Notes: generated from the letters alone by a model not told the origin. A stretch of 64,000 nt of DNA from an uncultured Clostridia bacterium (GCA_934154445.1 CAKPGC010000005.1:21827-85826); one strand, 5' to 3'. Shown: positions 37,057 to 47,369, counted from the stretch's first letter. Numbers and translations are program-made.

Positions 37057-38313
37057 TTATTTTTTTCTATAAATTTTTTTCTTTGGGTAATTATCAAATA
37101 ATAATTTGTATAATAAAAATAAAATTAAAACAATTAAAAAGATTTGAAACATAATTGTCAAAAATCCTGATTTTTCAACACTATGAGAAGCAATTAAATC
37201 TGCTGAATATTCAATTCCATCAATGTTATAAACAATTTTTCCAACAACTTGACCTTGTGCAATAGGTGCTAACAAATTTTCAGTAATTTGGATTTCGGGA
37301 GAAAACTCAGTTTCTAAATCATCTTGAGACACTAGAGCAGTTATATCTTTAGAAATTAACAAATCTAGATTTCGAGTTTCTTTTGTAGCATTACTGATTT
37401 CTATTTGAGTTGCTATAGCATTTTGTTCTCTTAATTTTCTAATTGTATAGTTATTATAACCATAGTTGAAAATAGTTTTTGTATCAACAAATTTTGCACT
37501 TAAATTATTAGGGTATAAACCTGCTGATAGAACTACACAAATTAATTCTAAATCATCTTTGTTAGAAACAGAAACTAAACAATTTTTAGCTTCAGTTGTA
37601 TATCCGGTTTTTCCAGCAATAGCATATTTGTAATAATAATTACTCTGTACGTCTCTATTATCATATATTAATAGTTCATTTGTAGTATTGTAAACTCTCT
37701 GGTCATATTTGTTTGTAGCAGGAATTGTACAATATTTTAAACTCGATAATTTTCTAAAAGTAGTATTTTTCATACAATATTTCATTATAATTGCTAAATC
37801 ATAAGCAGTTGTATAATGATTTTCATTATGCATGCCACTTGGATTAGTAAAGTGAGTATTTGTAAGGCCTAATTCTTCAACTTTTTGATTCATTAAATTA
37901 GCAAAAGCATCAATAGATCCAGAAACGTGATAAGCAAGTACATTAGCAGCATCATTAGCAGAGTGAATTAGCATAACTTGGAGTAATTGCTCAACGGTAA
38001 GTTGTTCTCCAACTTGTAATGCAGCAACTGAATATCCAGATGGAATAGAAGATATTGCCTCATAAGGTACAGTAACTACATCATCTAAATTGCAGTTTTC
38101 TATTGTTAAAATTGCTGTTAGAATTTTTGTTGTACTAGCTGGATACATTTTTTCAGATTCATTTTTTGAATATATAATTTTTTCACTTGAACTATCTATT
38201 AAAATTGCAGCTCCAGCAGAAATATCTGGAACATCTGAAATTCCATAACTTATAGAAATATTTAAAATAAATATTAGCATAAATAAAACAATCAAAATTT
38301 TTTTAATTCTCAT
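37057..38313 (-). CDS. dacF: D-alanyl-D-alanine carboxypeptidase (DacF-like PBP5 family)
   Basis: 418 aa from ATG 38313 (GGAG 7 nt upstream; a more distal ATG would add 19 residues before the signal peptide). Signal peptide, then peptidase S11 motifs SxxK (PASTTKI), SxN (HSAND) and KTG (GKTGYT). C-terminal beta domain and a final membrane helix followed by lysines. Trims pentapeptide side chains of peptidoglycan. Convergent with the LCP gene. Confidence 0.92.
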   Translation of the reverse strand: MRIKKILIVLFMLIFILNISISYGISDVPDISAGAAILIDSSSEKIIYSKNESEKMYPASTTKILTAILTIENCNLDDVVTVPYEAISSIPSGYSVAALQVGEQLTVEQLLQVMLIHSANDAANVLAYHVSGSIDAFANLMNQKVEELGLTNTHFTNPSGMHNENHYTTAYDLAIIMKYCMKNTTFRKLSSLKYCTIPATNKYDQRVYNTTNELLIYDNRDVQSNYYYKYAIAGKTGYTTEAKNCLVSVSNKDDLELICVVLSAGLYPNNLSAKFVDTKTIFNYGYNNYTIRKLREQNAIATQIEISNATKETRNLDLLISKDITALVSQDDLETEFSPEIQITENLLAPIAQGQVVGKIVYNIDGIEYSADLIASHSVEKSGFLTIMFQIFLIVLILFLLYKLLFDNYPKKKIYRKK

Positions 38314-38445
38314 TATAACTCTCCATAAAAATATATAGATTAATATACAATATTTTAATAAAAAATTCAATTACTTATACAAAATTTTCAACATAAAAAT
38401 TCAAAAATCTACAAAAATTTTAAATAAAGTAAAAAGGAGGACAAT

Positions 38446-39084
38446 ATGAAAAATATAAATAAAAAAACAATTATAGCCGTATTATTAAGCTTTATAGTTA
38501 TTATAAGTATATATTATTTTTTTATAAAGGAAAAAGAATATACGGAAATTAACACTAACTTTAGTATATTAAATGAGGAAGAAGAATATACAAAAGAAGA
38601 AAATAAAAATAAGATAATAATATATATAACGGGGGCAGTGGCAAATGAAGGAATATATGAGCTTGACGAAAATAGTAGAATAGCAGATGCGATAGATAAA
38701 GCGGGAGGAATAACTGAAGAAGCTAATATAAATAATATAAATCTAGCTTTTGTTTTGGAAGATGGAGTAAAGATATATATACCTAAAAAAGGAGATAACA
38801 GTAATGAAATAAAAGATGACACAAATACATATATATCTAAGCGTAGCGATAATATAGAATTAGCACAATCAACAAAAAACAATAATACCAATAATAAGGT
38901 TAATATAAATACTGCAAATCAAACAGAATTAGAAACATTGCCTGGAATTGGAGCATCAATAGCAACAAAAATAATAAGCTATAGGAATAAAAATGGAAAA
39001 TTTATCAATATTGAAGATATCAAAAAAGTTAATGGAATTGGAGAAAGTAAGTACGAAAAAATAAAAGATCTAATAAAAGTATAA
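38446..39084 (+). CDS. comEA: ComEA-like DNA-binding competence protein
   Basis: 212 aa: N-terminal membrane anchor (~8-27), SLBB domain (~63-115, YITGAVANEGIYEL, AGGITEEANIN), linker, helix-hairpin-helix pair (~150-212, NINTANQTELETLPGIG, VNGIGESKYEKI). Receptor for incoming DNA at the membrane surface. No comEC in view. Confidence 0.9.
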   Translation: MKNINKKTIIAVLLSFIVIISIYYFFIKEKEYTEINTNFSILNEEEEYTKEENKNKIIIYITGAVANEGIYELDENSRIADAIDKAGGITEEANINNINLAFVLEDGVKIYIPKKGDNSNEIKDDTNTYISKRSDNIELAQSTKNNNTNNKVNINTANQTELETLPGIGASIATKIISYRNKNGKFINIEDIKKVNGIGESKYEKIKDLIKV

Positions 39085-39169
39085 ATTAAATAATGGTTGA
39101 TAAAAAAATTAAATAATGTATAATTTCAAAAATTCAAAATAAGAATTAATAAAAGGAAGAGGGGAAAAA

Positions 39170-40150
39170 ATGCTTTTAAATATTATAATTATCATTATAG
39201 GTTTTGTATTGCTAATAAAAGGCGCAGATTTTTTGGTAGATGGAGCAAGCGAAATAGCCAAAAGATTTCATATACCAGAAATCGTAATAGGATTAACAAT
39301 AGTTGCAATAGGAACTTCAATGCCAGAATTAGTAGTAAGTGTAACATCGGCAATAGAAGGCCATTCTGATTTAGCTATAGGTAATGTAGTAGGAAGTAAT
39401 ATAGCAAATATGTTTTTAATACTAGGTGTATGTTCGATAATTAAACCACTAGTATTCAAAAAAGAAACAAGAATTTTTGAAATACCGTTTACAATATTTG
39501 CAACAATTTTATTATTTTTTTTATGTGTAAACGGAAGTGAAACTCAAATAAATATCATTACAAAAGAGGAAGGAATAATATTATTAACATTTTGCATTTT
39601 ATTTATAATTTACAATTTGATAATGGCAAAAAAAGGAGAAGAATTTGATAAAGAAGAAAAAATTATAGAAATAATGGCAGAAGAGAAAAAACAAGTTCCG
39701 TTATGGGAATCATTATTTGGAATTATTATAGGAATTGCAGGTTTGAAATTAGGAGGAGATTTAGTAGTCGACAACTCAGTAGAAATAGCAAAAATATTAG
39801 GAATAAGTGAGAAGTTAATAAGTTTAACAATAATAGCATTTAGTACAAGTTTACCAGAACTAATAACATCCATAGCAGCAACAAAAAAAGGAGAGACAGA
39901 TATGGCAATAGGAAATATTTTAGGCTCACAATTATTTAATATTTTGTTAATAATTGGACTATCAGCATTCTTAGCACCAATAAAATATTCTAAAAGCTAT
40001 GACAGTAATATAATTCTTCTAATAGTAGGTTCAATTATATTAGGACTATTTCCGTTTATTGGCAAAAAAAATGAAATGACCAGAGGTAATGGAGTTTTGT
40101 TTGTATTAACATATATAATATATTTGGTAAGTATTGTCTATTTTACATAA
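39170..40150 (+). CDS. Calcium/sodium antiporter, YrbG type
   Basis: 326 aa, ten membrane helices in two inverted halves, each with the CaCA alpha-repeat: GTSMPELVVSVTSA and FSTSLPELITSIAA, plus GNVVGSN and GNILGSQ. Ion exchange at the cytoplasmic membrane. Confidence 0.92.
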   Translation: MLLNIIIIIIGFVLLIKGADFLVDGASEIAKRFHIPEIVIGLTIVAIGTSMPELVVSVTSAIEGHSDLAIGNVVGSNIANMFLILGVCSIIKPLVFKKETRIFEIPFTIFATILLFFLCVNGSETQINIITKEEGIILLTFCILFIIYNLIMAKKGEEFDKEEKIIEIMAEEKKQVPLWESLFGIIIGIAGLKLGGDLVVDNSVEIAKILGISEKLISLTIIAFSTSLPELITSIAATKKGETDMAIGNILGSQLFNILLIIGLSAFLAPIKYSKSYDSNIILLIVGSIILGLFPFIGKKNEMTRGNGVLFVLTYIIYLVSIVYFT

Positions 40151-40245
40151 TAAAAAAATCGACCAACTGTTCTATACTTGAAAAAAAAGCTAATTTTATA
40201 TATAATATACAATATAAAAATAATGAATAAAAAGAGGTAATAAAA

Positions 40246-42099
40246 ATGGGATTAAGAGACATAAAAGTTCCTAAGATGAAATTTAAAAAGATGAAAATGG
40301 ATGTCATGGAAGAATTAGACAAAATAGATTATGAAAAATTAGAAAAAAAGAACTTAAAGAAGAAAAGAGAAACACCTTATGAAGATATGACACACTATAA
40401 AACAGTAAAAGAATTCTTCATGCAATCAGCTGAAAAATATCCAAATGAAGATTGTATATTGGAAAAGCCTGATCATAAAGAACCATATAAAATTACAACA
40501 TACAAAGAATTCAAAGAAGATGTATTTGGATTAGGAACAGCATTGACAAATGTTTTAAACCTAAGAGACAAAAAAGTAATTATTATAGGTGAAACACAAT
40601 ACGGATGGTACGTATCATACATGGCAATGCTTTGTGGAGTTGGAATCGCAGTACCAACAGATAGAGAATTACCAGTAAATGAATTAGAAAATATAGTAAG
40701 AAGATCAAAAGCATCAGCAATAATCTATTCACCAAAAAAACAAGAAGAAATTCAAAAAATAAAAGAGCAAGTTCCTGAAGTAGAATATTTCATAGAAATG
40801 AAATCTGACAAGAAATTAGAAGGAAAAGATGTAGGATTAAAATATCTAATAGATTTAGGTAAAGCAATAATAAAATCTGGAGATAATAGTTTTGAAAAAA
40901 TAGAAATAGACCCAGAGGAATTTAAAATATTATTCTTTACATCTGGAACTACATCAAACGCAAAAGGTGTAATGTTAAATAATAGAAACTTAGCAGAAAA
41001 TATAAATGCAGTATCAGCTTATGTAAAATTATATCCAATAGATATGTTATTTTCAGTATTGCCACTACACCACTGCTATGAATCAACAATAGGTTTCTTA
41101 TTACCAATTGCTACAGGAGCATCAGTTGCAATATGCGAAGGATTGAGATACATAGTGCCAAACTTACAAGAAGCAAAACCAACAGCAATCCTAACAGTTC
41201 CACTTTTAGTAGAAAGCTTATACAAAAAAATAAACGAAAAAATAGTAAAAAGCAAAAAAGATAAGATGGTAAATACAATGATATCTGTTACTAACGCTTT
41301 AAAAGGAGCTGGAATAGATATAAAGAAAAAAGTATTCAAAGAAATATATGACAATTTGGGTGGAAACTTAAGAATAATAGTTTCAGCAGCAGCACCAATA
41401 GACAAGAAAGTAGGAAATTGGTTGGAGGATATAGGAATAACATTTTTACAAGGATATGGGTTAACAGAAACAGCACCAATATCAGCAGTAACACCTGAAT
41501 ACAAAACTAGAATTGGATCAGCAGGAAAAACAATAGTACAAGCCGATATAAAAGTAAAAGACCCAAATGAAGACGGAGAAGGAGAACTATTAATTAAAAC
41601 ACCAACTTTAATGATAGGTTACTATGAAGACGAAGAAGAAACAAAAAAAGCAATAGATGAAGAAGGATACTTCCATTCAGGAGATATTGGATATGTTGAT
41701 GACGAAGGATACGTATTTATAACAGGAAGAAGTAAAAACGTTATTGTAACTCAAAACGGAAAAAATATCTACCCAGAAGAAATCGAAATGCTTTTAGACA
41801 AAGTTGAGGAAATAAAAGAATCAATGGTTTATGGAAAAAAGCCAGAAGCCAATAGTAAAAAAGAAGAAAAAGAATTAATTATTACAGCAAGAGTTTTACC
41901 AGACTATGATAAAATAGAAGAATTACATGGAAAACTTTCTGAAAAAGAAATTTATGATCTAATTTGGAAAAACGTTAAAGAAGTTAACAAAAAACTAACA
42001 TCTTATAAAGCCATCAAATCTTTAGAAATTAAAGAAGGCGAGTTTGAAAAAACTTCAACAATGAAGATTAAGAGATACAAAGAATTAAACAAAAAATAA
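40246..42099 (+). CDS. AMP-forming long-chain acyl-CoA synthetase-like protein
   Basis: 617 aa. P-loop FTSGTTSNAKGVM, YGLTETAP, HSGDIGYVDDEGY and the C-terminal hinge/lysine region (GRSKNVIV). The first ~50 residues are Lys/Met-rich and unusual for the family; they may bind the membrane. Activates a carboxylate, probably a fatty acid, to its CoA ester. Monocistronic with its own terminator. Confidence 0.88.
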   Translation: MGLRDIKVPKMKFKKMKMDVMEELDKIDYEKLEKKNLKKKRETPYEDMTHYKTVKEFFMQSAEKYPNEDCILEKPDHKEPYKITTYKEFKEDVFGLGTALTNVLNLRDKKVIIIGETQYGWYVSYMAMLCGVGIAVPTDRELPVNELENIVRRSKASAIIYSPKKQEEIQKIKEQVPEVEYFIEMKSDKKLEGKDVGLKYLIDLGKAIIKSGDNSFEKIEIDPEEFKILFFTSGTTSNAKGVMLNNRNLAENINAVSAYVKLYPIDMLFSVLPLHHCYESTIGFLLPIATGASVAICEGLRYIVPNLQEAKPTAILTVPLLVESLYKKINEKIVKSKKDKMVNTMISVTNALKGAGIDIKKKVFKEIYDNLGGNLRIIVSAAAPIDKKVGNWLEDIGITFLQGYGLTETAPISAVTPEYKTRIGSAGKTIVQADIKVKDPNEDGEGELLIKTPTLMIGYYEDEEETKKAIDEEGYFHSGDIGYVDDEGYVFITGRSKNVIVTQNGKNIYPEEIEMLLDKVEEIKESMVYGKKPEANSKKEEKELIITARVLPDYDKIEELHGKLSEKEIYDLIWKNVKEVNKKLTSYKAIKSLEIKEGEFEKTSTMKIKRYKELNKK

Positions 42100-42105
42100 A
42101 CATTT

Positions 42106-42137
42106 AAAAGCTAGAAAATTATATTTTCTGGCTTTTT
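42106..42137 (+). terminator. Terminator after the acyl-CoA synthetase gene
   Basis: AAAAGCTAGAAAAT pairs with ATTTTCTGGCTTTT, then a T. Confidence 0.75.
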
Positions 42138-42226
42138 ATCGCTGAAAAAAGATTGCAAAAAAATAAAATATATTTGAAAAACAATCAAATAGTGGTATAA
42201 TTTGGAAAATGAAAGGAGAGATTTAT

Positions 42227-42700
42227 ATGGATTTAACAATTAATGTAGAAGATTATGTATTAAATGTAAGAGCAGCAGGAGTACTAATTCATAATGGCAA
42301 GATTTTAGCCCACAAAAATATCAATTCTGATCACTATGCCTTAATTGGAGGAAGAGTCGAAATAGGAGAAAATTCGGCTGATACAATAAAAAGAGAAATT
42401 AAGGAAGAACTAGGAAAAGACATCGAAATAACAGGATATATAGCAACAATTGAAAACTTTTTTGAGATGAAAGGTTCAAAATATCATGAGATAATGTTTG
42501 TACATAAAATAGAATTTACAAATGAAGATGATAAAAAAATAGAATACACAATGAAAAATATAGAAGGAAAAGATTATTTGCATTACGAGTGGATTGATTT
42601 AAAAAAGATAGACGAATACAAAATATTACCAAAAGTAATAAAGGAAGTTTTAAAGGAAAAGAATTTTCCAACACATAAAATAAATAATGAGTTAGGATAG
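42227..42700 (+). CDS. NUDIX hydrolase
   Basis: 157 aa from ATG 42227, with AAAGGAGAG upstream. Nudix box intact: GGRVEIGENSADTIKREIKE followed by ELG. Substrate not predictable. The next gene, a methyltransferase, starts 10 nt after its stop. Confidence 0.87.
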   Translation: MDLTINVEDYVLNVRAAGVLIHNGKILAHKNINSDHYALIGGRVEIGENSADTIKREIKEELGKDIEITGYIATIENFFEMKGSKYHEIMFVHKIEFTNEDDKKIEYTMKNIEGKDYLHYEWIDLKKIDEYKILPKVIKEVLKEKNFPTHKINNELG

Positions 42701-42709
42701 AAAAAATAA

Positions 42710-43291
42710 ATGAAAAACATAGAAAAATATTATAATAATACTGAATCAGAAACACCAAGAGGTAATGTTAAATACTTTATTGAAAAAGTAAAATGCAATC
42801 CGCATAAAGCAATTGATCTGGGATGTGGAGCAGGAAATGATACAGTATATTTAATAAAAAATAATTGGAATGTAATTGCAATTGATAGAGAAGATGTAAG
42901 TGAGAGAATTTATAATAGATTAAATCAGGAAGAAAGAAAAAGACTTAAATTCCAAAAGCAAGAGTTTGAAAAAATTGAATTAGAAAAAAGTGATTTAATT
43001 GTAGCAAACTACTGTTTACCATTTTGTAATAAAAATAAATTTGATGAATTATGGGATAAAATAAAATCAAACTTATTTAAGAATGACTATTTTGTTGGAA
43101 ATTTCTTTGGACTAAATGATAGTTGGAATGGAATTAAAACAGAAATGATATTTTTGTCTAGAGATGAAGTAATGTCATTATTTAATGATTTCGATATAGT
43201 GTTTTTTAATGAAGCAGAAAACGATGCATTAACAGGATTAGGTAAGTTAAAACATTGGCATTTATTTAATATAATTGCCAAAAAGAGATAG
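42710..43291 (+). CDS. Class I SAM-dependent methyltransferase (TehB/thiopurine-like)
   Basis: 193 aa. SAM motif AIDLGCGAGNDT, acidic ribose contact (VIAIDRED). Substrate unknown; the TehB-like group includes tellurite/thiopurine methyltransferases. Its last 40 nt recur imperfectly at 46581-46619, beyond the restriction-modification genes, as if the 3' end were an insertion target. Confidence 0.8.
   Translation: MKNIEKYYNNTESETPRGNVKYFIEKVKCNPHKAIDLGCGAGNDTVYLIKNNWNVIAIDREDVSERIYNRLNQEERKRLKFQKQEFEKIELEKSDLIVANYCLPFCNKNKFDELWDKIKSNLFKNDYFVGNFFGLNDSWNGIKTEMIFLSRDEVMSLFNDFDIVFFNEAENDALTGLGKLKHWHLFNIIAKKR
43244..43283 (+). repeat. Direct repeat, left copy, in the methyltransferase 3' end
   Basis: Forty nucleotides matching 46581-46619 with one indel and one substitution; codes KHWHLFNIIAK. 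The 180 nt between this gene and the next methylase hold only a 17-codon open frame and a promoter-like region. Confidence 0.7.
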
Positions 43292-43473
43292 GAGAAAAAT
43301 AAAATGGGTTTAAAAGAAGGTAATGAAATAAAAAATATATTTTTATGCGTGTTTTGAATGTGCTATATAGATTTCCTAATAAAAAGTGTTTGATTTTATT
43401 GTTTTAAGGAGAATTTTATGATATAAAATATTACAGAATTTTATAAATAATTGGCATGAAAAGAGGCGATTGA

Positions 43474-45039
43474 ATGGGTAATATAACTGATGCTTCTCCA
43501 TCATCAATATATCTTATGCACAAGTATTGGGGAAAGAAACCATCATTAGAGATAAAAAATATTGTAAAGAAATATTCTAAAAAAGGTGATTTGATATTAG
43601 ATCCTTTTTCAGGATATGGTGGATTGGGTATAGAAGGAGTTTTATTAGATAGAGATGTTATATTAAATGACTTGAATCCAATAGCTAATTTTATTTCAGA
43701 TTGTGTACTAGATCCTAATATAGATATAAAAGTTGTTGAAGATTATTTTAGAAAAATAAAAAAAGAATATGAACAATTTTCAAAAAAATGGTATTCATTT
43801 AAGGATAATAAGATTATAACAATTTTAAGAAATAACAATGATGAACCTTTAAAAATAAAATTAATAAATTCAAATTCAAAAAAAATGTTTGAATATGAGT
43901 TAAATAATGCAGAAAAAAAAGATTTTATAGATGCAGAAAAAAATATCAAACTAAGTTATTGGTTTCCAAAGAATAAATTAATAAAGAATTCCAGAATATC
44001 TGCTAAAGAAAAAATGAAAGTTTCTGATTTGTTTTCTAAACGTGCATTGTTATGCCATTCATATTTATACAAATTAATATGTGAATTACCAGAAACAAAT
44101 GAAAAAAAATTATTTAAATTTGCATTCACATCAAATTTGGCAAATTGTTCTAAATTAGTACCACCAATAACTTCTAGAGGAGATATGTCACAAGGAGCCT
44201 GGATGACAGGATTCTATATAGGACAGCGATATCTAGAAAATAATGTTTTTTATTATTTTGAAAATAGAATAAATAAAGTTATTAAAGGAAAAAAAGATTA
44301 TATAAAAATCTATAAATCAAAGAAAAATACGGGAAATTATTATATAAAAAATGAGGACGCAAAACGATTAAGTATAAAATCAAACTCGATTGATTTTATA
44401 TTTACTGATTTTCCTTATGGAGATACAGTGCCATATTTTGAACAAAGTCAGATATGGAATGCATGGCTAGGATTTGATGTGGACTACGAAAATGAGATTG
44501 TTATTTCAAATAGTAGTGAAAGAAATAAAGATAGTGATAATTTTTCTAGAGACATAGAACAGGCTATCAATGAAATTAGTAGAGTATTAAAAGATAAATC
44601 TTATTTTATATATACATATCATTCTCTTAGTGGAAATGAGTGGGAAGCTATATCAAATGCATTATTAAAAAATGACTTTGAATTTGTGGATTGTCAAATG
44701 TTGTTGCAAAAAACTTTTACTCCTCGACAATTGAATAGGAAAATAACAATAAAAGGAGATCTACTTGTTATATACAAAAAGAACAAAAGTGAAAAGCAAT
44801 TATCTATAAAAAAGGAAACTGCTAAACAAAAAATAGAGCAAGAAATAGAACGAGAAATAAAGAAAAAATGCAGAGTAAACGAGTTATATGATACAAATCA
44901 ATTAATAACGTTATGTGTTAAATGTTTATTAAAATACAATCATCTAAGTAATAAAATTGATTTTATAGATATAATAAAGAAATATTTTAAAATTGATGAA
45001 AAGAATGGGGAATTATGGGGGTTAAAAAATGAACTATGA
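43474..45039 (+). CDS. DNA methyltransferase of a type II-like R-M pair
   Basis: 521 aa. SAM/motif I region DPFSGYGGLGIEG, acidic motif LNDLNPIA, catalytic motif IV as TDFPYGD, so an amino (N6-A or N4-C) DNA methylase of the split type with motif I before motif IV. The central ~200 residues could hold target recognition. The stop overlaps the next gene by 11 nt. The pair is flanked by a 40-bp direct repeat, suggesting recent acquisition. Sequence specificity unknown. Confidence 0.82.
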   Translation: MGNITDASPSSIYLMHKYWGKKPSLEIKNIVKKYSKKGDLILDPFSGYGGLGIEGVLLDRDVILNDLNPIANFISDCVLDPNIDIKVVEDYFRKIKKEYEQFSKKWYSFKDNKIITILRNNNDEPLKIKLINSNSKKMFEYELNNAEKKDFIDAEKNIKLSYWFPKNKLIKNSRISAKEKMKVSDLFSKRALLCHSYLYKLICELPETNEKKLFKFAFTSNLANCSKLVPPITSRGDMSQGAWMTGFYIGQRYLENNVFYYFENRINKVIKGKKDYIKIYKSKKNTGNYYIKNEDAKRLSIKSNSIDFIFTDFPYGDTVPYFEQSQIWNAWLGFDVDYENEIVISNSSERNKDSDNFSRDIEQAINEISRVLKDKSYFIYTYHSLSGNEWEAISNALLKNDFEFVDCQMLLQKTFTPRQLNRKITIKGDLLVIYKKNKSEKQLSIKKETAKQKIEQEIEREIKKKCRVNELYDTNQLITLCVKCLLKYNHLSNKIDFIDIIKKYFKIDEKNGELWGLKNEL

Positions 45040-46105
45040 CGATTTAAATAATTTATATAAAAATAATGAATTTAGAAAAATAGATAAAGAAAGTAATTCT
45101 AAAAAATTTTATCTATTGCGTAGTATATCAAAGGCAAAAACTCTAACTAAATTTTGTGAAAAATATAATATTGAAAAAAATCTTAATAATATATTAAATA
45201 GCAAAGATATAACAGAAAGCATGATAATTGATTTTATAAAAAGTGAACCAATTTTGAAAAGTTCAGAACAAATAAAAGATATAGAGGCAGAATTAAACAA
45301 AATGATTAGTTTTGACTGGGGAGGTTCAATGGGTAACAACCTAGAAAAAAACATTGTAAATAATTATGTTAAAAAAATATCAAAATATGAAGAGATTGAA
45401 GATGCGATTGCAGGAACTATACAAAAAAGTGTATATGGTTATACATTAAATTCATGGTATAACCATTGGTCCACTGTTTTAATAGAAAACATTTTTAATA
45501 ATAATAAAAGAATATTACCAACAGTAGATCTGGTAGAAAAGATAGATTTTTTTATAGATTCAATACCTTTTGATCTTAAAGTTACATATTTTCCTGATGA
45601 ATTAATGAAGAGTTCAATTTCTGAAAAATTAAAAGAAAAATATGGAAGCAAAAGCGAATTAACTTGTGTAAAAAAAATTGCAAGAGAATTAAATATAACA
45701 ATACCAGATGATTTAAATGATAAAGCTTTAACGGTATGTTTGAATAATTTGCTAAACGAATCGGTAGAAGAAAAGGCAAAGGTTTTTATTAAAGATTTAA
45801 ACAATATGAAAAAAGAAGTAATTGAGTATTATAAAAACAATCCGGAAAAGTTAATGATATGGTTATATGAAAATCAAGGAGAAATGCGTTTCGATGCAGC
45901 AAATAGATTTTATCTAGTCCTTGTTGATTCTGAAAACATATATGAAAGTTGGAAATTAAAAAGAAATGTGAATTTGTTAAAAAAGGAAATTAACAGTAAA
46001 TTAAATACTTTTGACAAAAATGATTTAAATGAAATAAAATTTCATTGGTCAAAAGATGGAAAAGATTATAGATGTATTTCAGAATTATTATTTATTATAA
46101 AGTAA
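45029..46105 (+). CDS. Probable PD-(D/E)XK restriction endonuclease paired with the methylase
   Basis: 358 aa. I do not recognise the family, but position (overlapping the methylase) and a nuclease-like core, PTVDLVEKIDFFIDS followed by FDLKVTYFP (Asp ... D-x-K), suggest the cutting partner. A helical N-terminal ~110 residues (KFYLLRSISKAKTLTKFCEK) may be regulatory or DNA-binding. Strong terminator follows. Confidence 0.62.
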   Translation: MNYDDLNNLYKNNEFRKIDKESNSKKFYLLRSISKAKTLTKFCEKYNIEKNLNNILNSKDITESMIIDFIKSEPILKSSEQIKDIEAELNKMISFDWGGSMGNNLEKNIVNNYVKKISKYEEIEDAIAGTIQKSVYGYTLNSWYNHWSTVLIENIFNNNKRILPTVDLVEKIDFFIDSIPFDLKVTYFPDELMKSSISEKLKEKYGSKSELTCVKKIARELNITIPDDLNDKALTVCLNNLLNESVEEKAKVFIKDLNNMKKEVIEYYKNNPEKLMIWLYENQGEMRFDAANRFYLVLVDSENIYESWKLKRNVNLLKKEINSKLNTFDKNDLNEIKFHWSKDGKDYRCISELLFIIK

Positions 46106-46117
46106 AAATATAAAAAC

Positions 46118-46168
46118 AAAAGCAAAGTATTTATGGGATTTTTATATGCTTAGAATATTTTGCTTTTT
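46118..46168 (+). terminator. Terminator after the R-M pair
   Basis: AGCAAAGTATT pairs with AATATTTTGCT (one G-U), then TTTT. Confidence 0.65.
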
Positions 46169-46176
46169 ATTTAGAA

Positions 46177-46296
46177 ATGAGAAGTAGAATGGAAGGTATA
46201 ATTTTTTTTCTAATATTCATATCATTTGTAAATATACTTGAATTTGTATCATTTATTGGATGCGATAGTATCAACATTTTATCAAATGTGTTATGA
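46177..46296 (+). CDS. Possible 39-aa membrane peptide
   Basis: ATG to TGA, one hydrophobic segment (IIFFLIFISFVNILEFV). No good ribosome site. The surrounding 500 nt (46105-46610) otherwise hold a GTTGGTAT/ATACCAAC hairpin (46325-46357) and no gene. Confidence 0.2.
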   Translation: MRSRMEGIIFFLIFISFVNILEFVSFIGCDSINILSNVL

Positions 46297-46580
46297 AATA
46301 AAATTAAAAAAATAAAAGAAAAAAAGTTGGTATAAACCACAAAACTAAAATACCAACCCGAATCTTTATACGATTATTGTATTACAAAAATATAAAAAGT
46401 AATATTTCATAACTAAAAAAATGTATTGTTGTCTTAAAAAGCAATAAATTTTGTTAGTTCTAAATTATAAATGGGGAAAATACCTCAATGCACTTTTATG
46501 AGAGTAAAAATTAAAAAAAGAAGAAAAAAGAAAGAAGGATAAGAGGTATGACAAATAAAAATGTAATAAAATTGTAAAAA

Positions 46581-46619
46581 AAGTAAAACATTGGGATTTA
46601 TTTAATATAATTGCCAAAA
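46581..46619 (+). repeat. Direct repeat, right copy, bounding the R-M island
   Basis: Near-identical to 43244-43283; here it is not in a gene and abuts the primase remnant. Confidence 0.7.
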
Positions 46620-47087
46620 GTTGCAGATACTAGTAATGGATATTTCAGAAGACTTTTTATAATTCCATTTGAGGCTGTATTTACAGAAACAGAAAAAAGT
46701 AATTTCAACTTTAATGAATTGGTAACGCAACAAGCATTAGAATATTTGGCAGCAATATCATTAAAAGGATATATAAAAGCAGTAAGAAAAAATAAATTCT
46801 CTAATGTAGAGGAAAGTCAAAACATTATAGAATCATATAAAATGGATAGTAATACAGTAATTGGATATATATATGATAAAGACAGGATGAGAAGTTTACT
46901 AAGAAGTGGAAGAGTTAGAAAAAGAAGCGAAGTATTTGCAGATTATATCAACTATTGTAAAGATTCTGGATATATACACAAAGGTAGAAATAAATTTTAT
47001 GAAGAAGTGGAATCAACAGGGTTAGTGCAAAAAGGTGTATATAATGGATATGATACATATATTTTTGATAAATCACTAATAAAATAG
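46611..47087 (+). pseudogene. C-terminal remnant of a P4/D5-type phage-plasmid primase-helicase
   Basis: About 158 codons beginning abruptly after the direct repeat. VADTSNGYFRRLFIIPF is the conserved segment after the helicase motor of P4-family primases, followed by the DNA-binding end. The ATPase and primase parts are missing, and the only start is a TTG inside the repeat. Marks a former phage or satellite here. Confidence 0.7.
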
Positions 47088-47263
47088 AAAAAGTTCACCT
47101 CTATAAGATATAAATATATAGGCAGTTACAGTATATTTTAGTGAAGTTTTTATAATAAAAAATATATAACTATATAATTTTTATTTGATATAATATGCAA
47201 GTATAAAAAATATAAAAAGAAAGTATAAAAAATGAAAACACCACTAAAAGAAAATTATAATTT

Positions 47264-47348
47264 AAATTACACATGTTTTGAAAATATGTGTAATTTTTTG
47301 CAATTTTTACACATATTTATTGCATGTGTGTAAATTTTATATTATAAT
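47264..47348 (+). promoter_or_regulatory. Promoter and palindromic operators of the second Fic gene
   Basis: AAATTACACAT/ATGTGTAATTT (47264-47274 with 47286-47296), then a second inverted repeat TTTACACA/TGTGTAAA (47306-47313 with 47327-47334). The second overlaps the promoter -35 TTGCAT (47320-47325), -10 TATAAT (47343-47348), 17-nt spacer. The motif TACACAT recurs once more right after the -10. The first palindrome is followed by T and may also terminate upstream transcription. Confidence 0.6.
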
Positions 47349-47369
47349 ACACATATGGAGGTATAAAAA

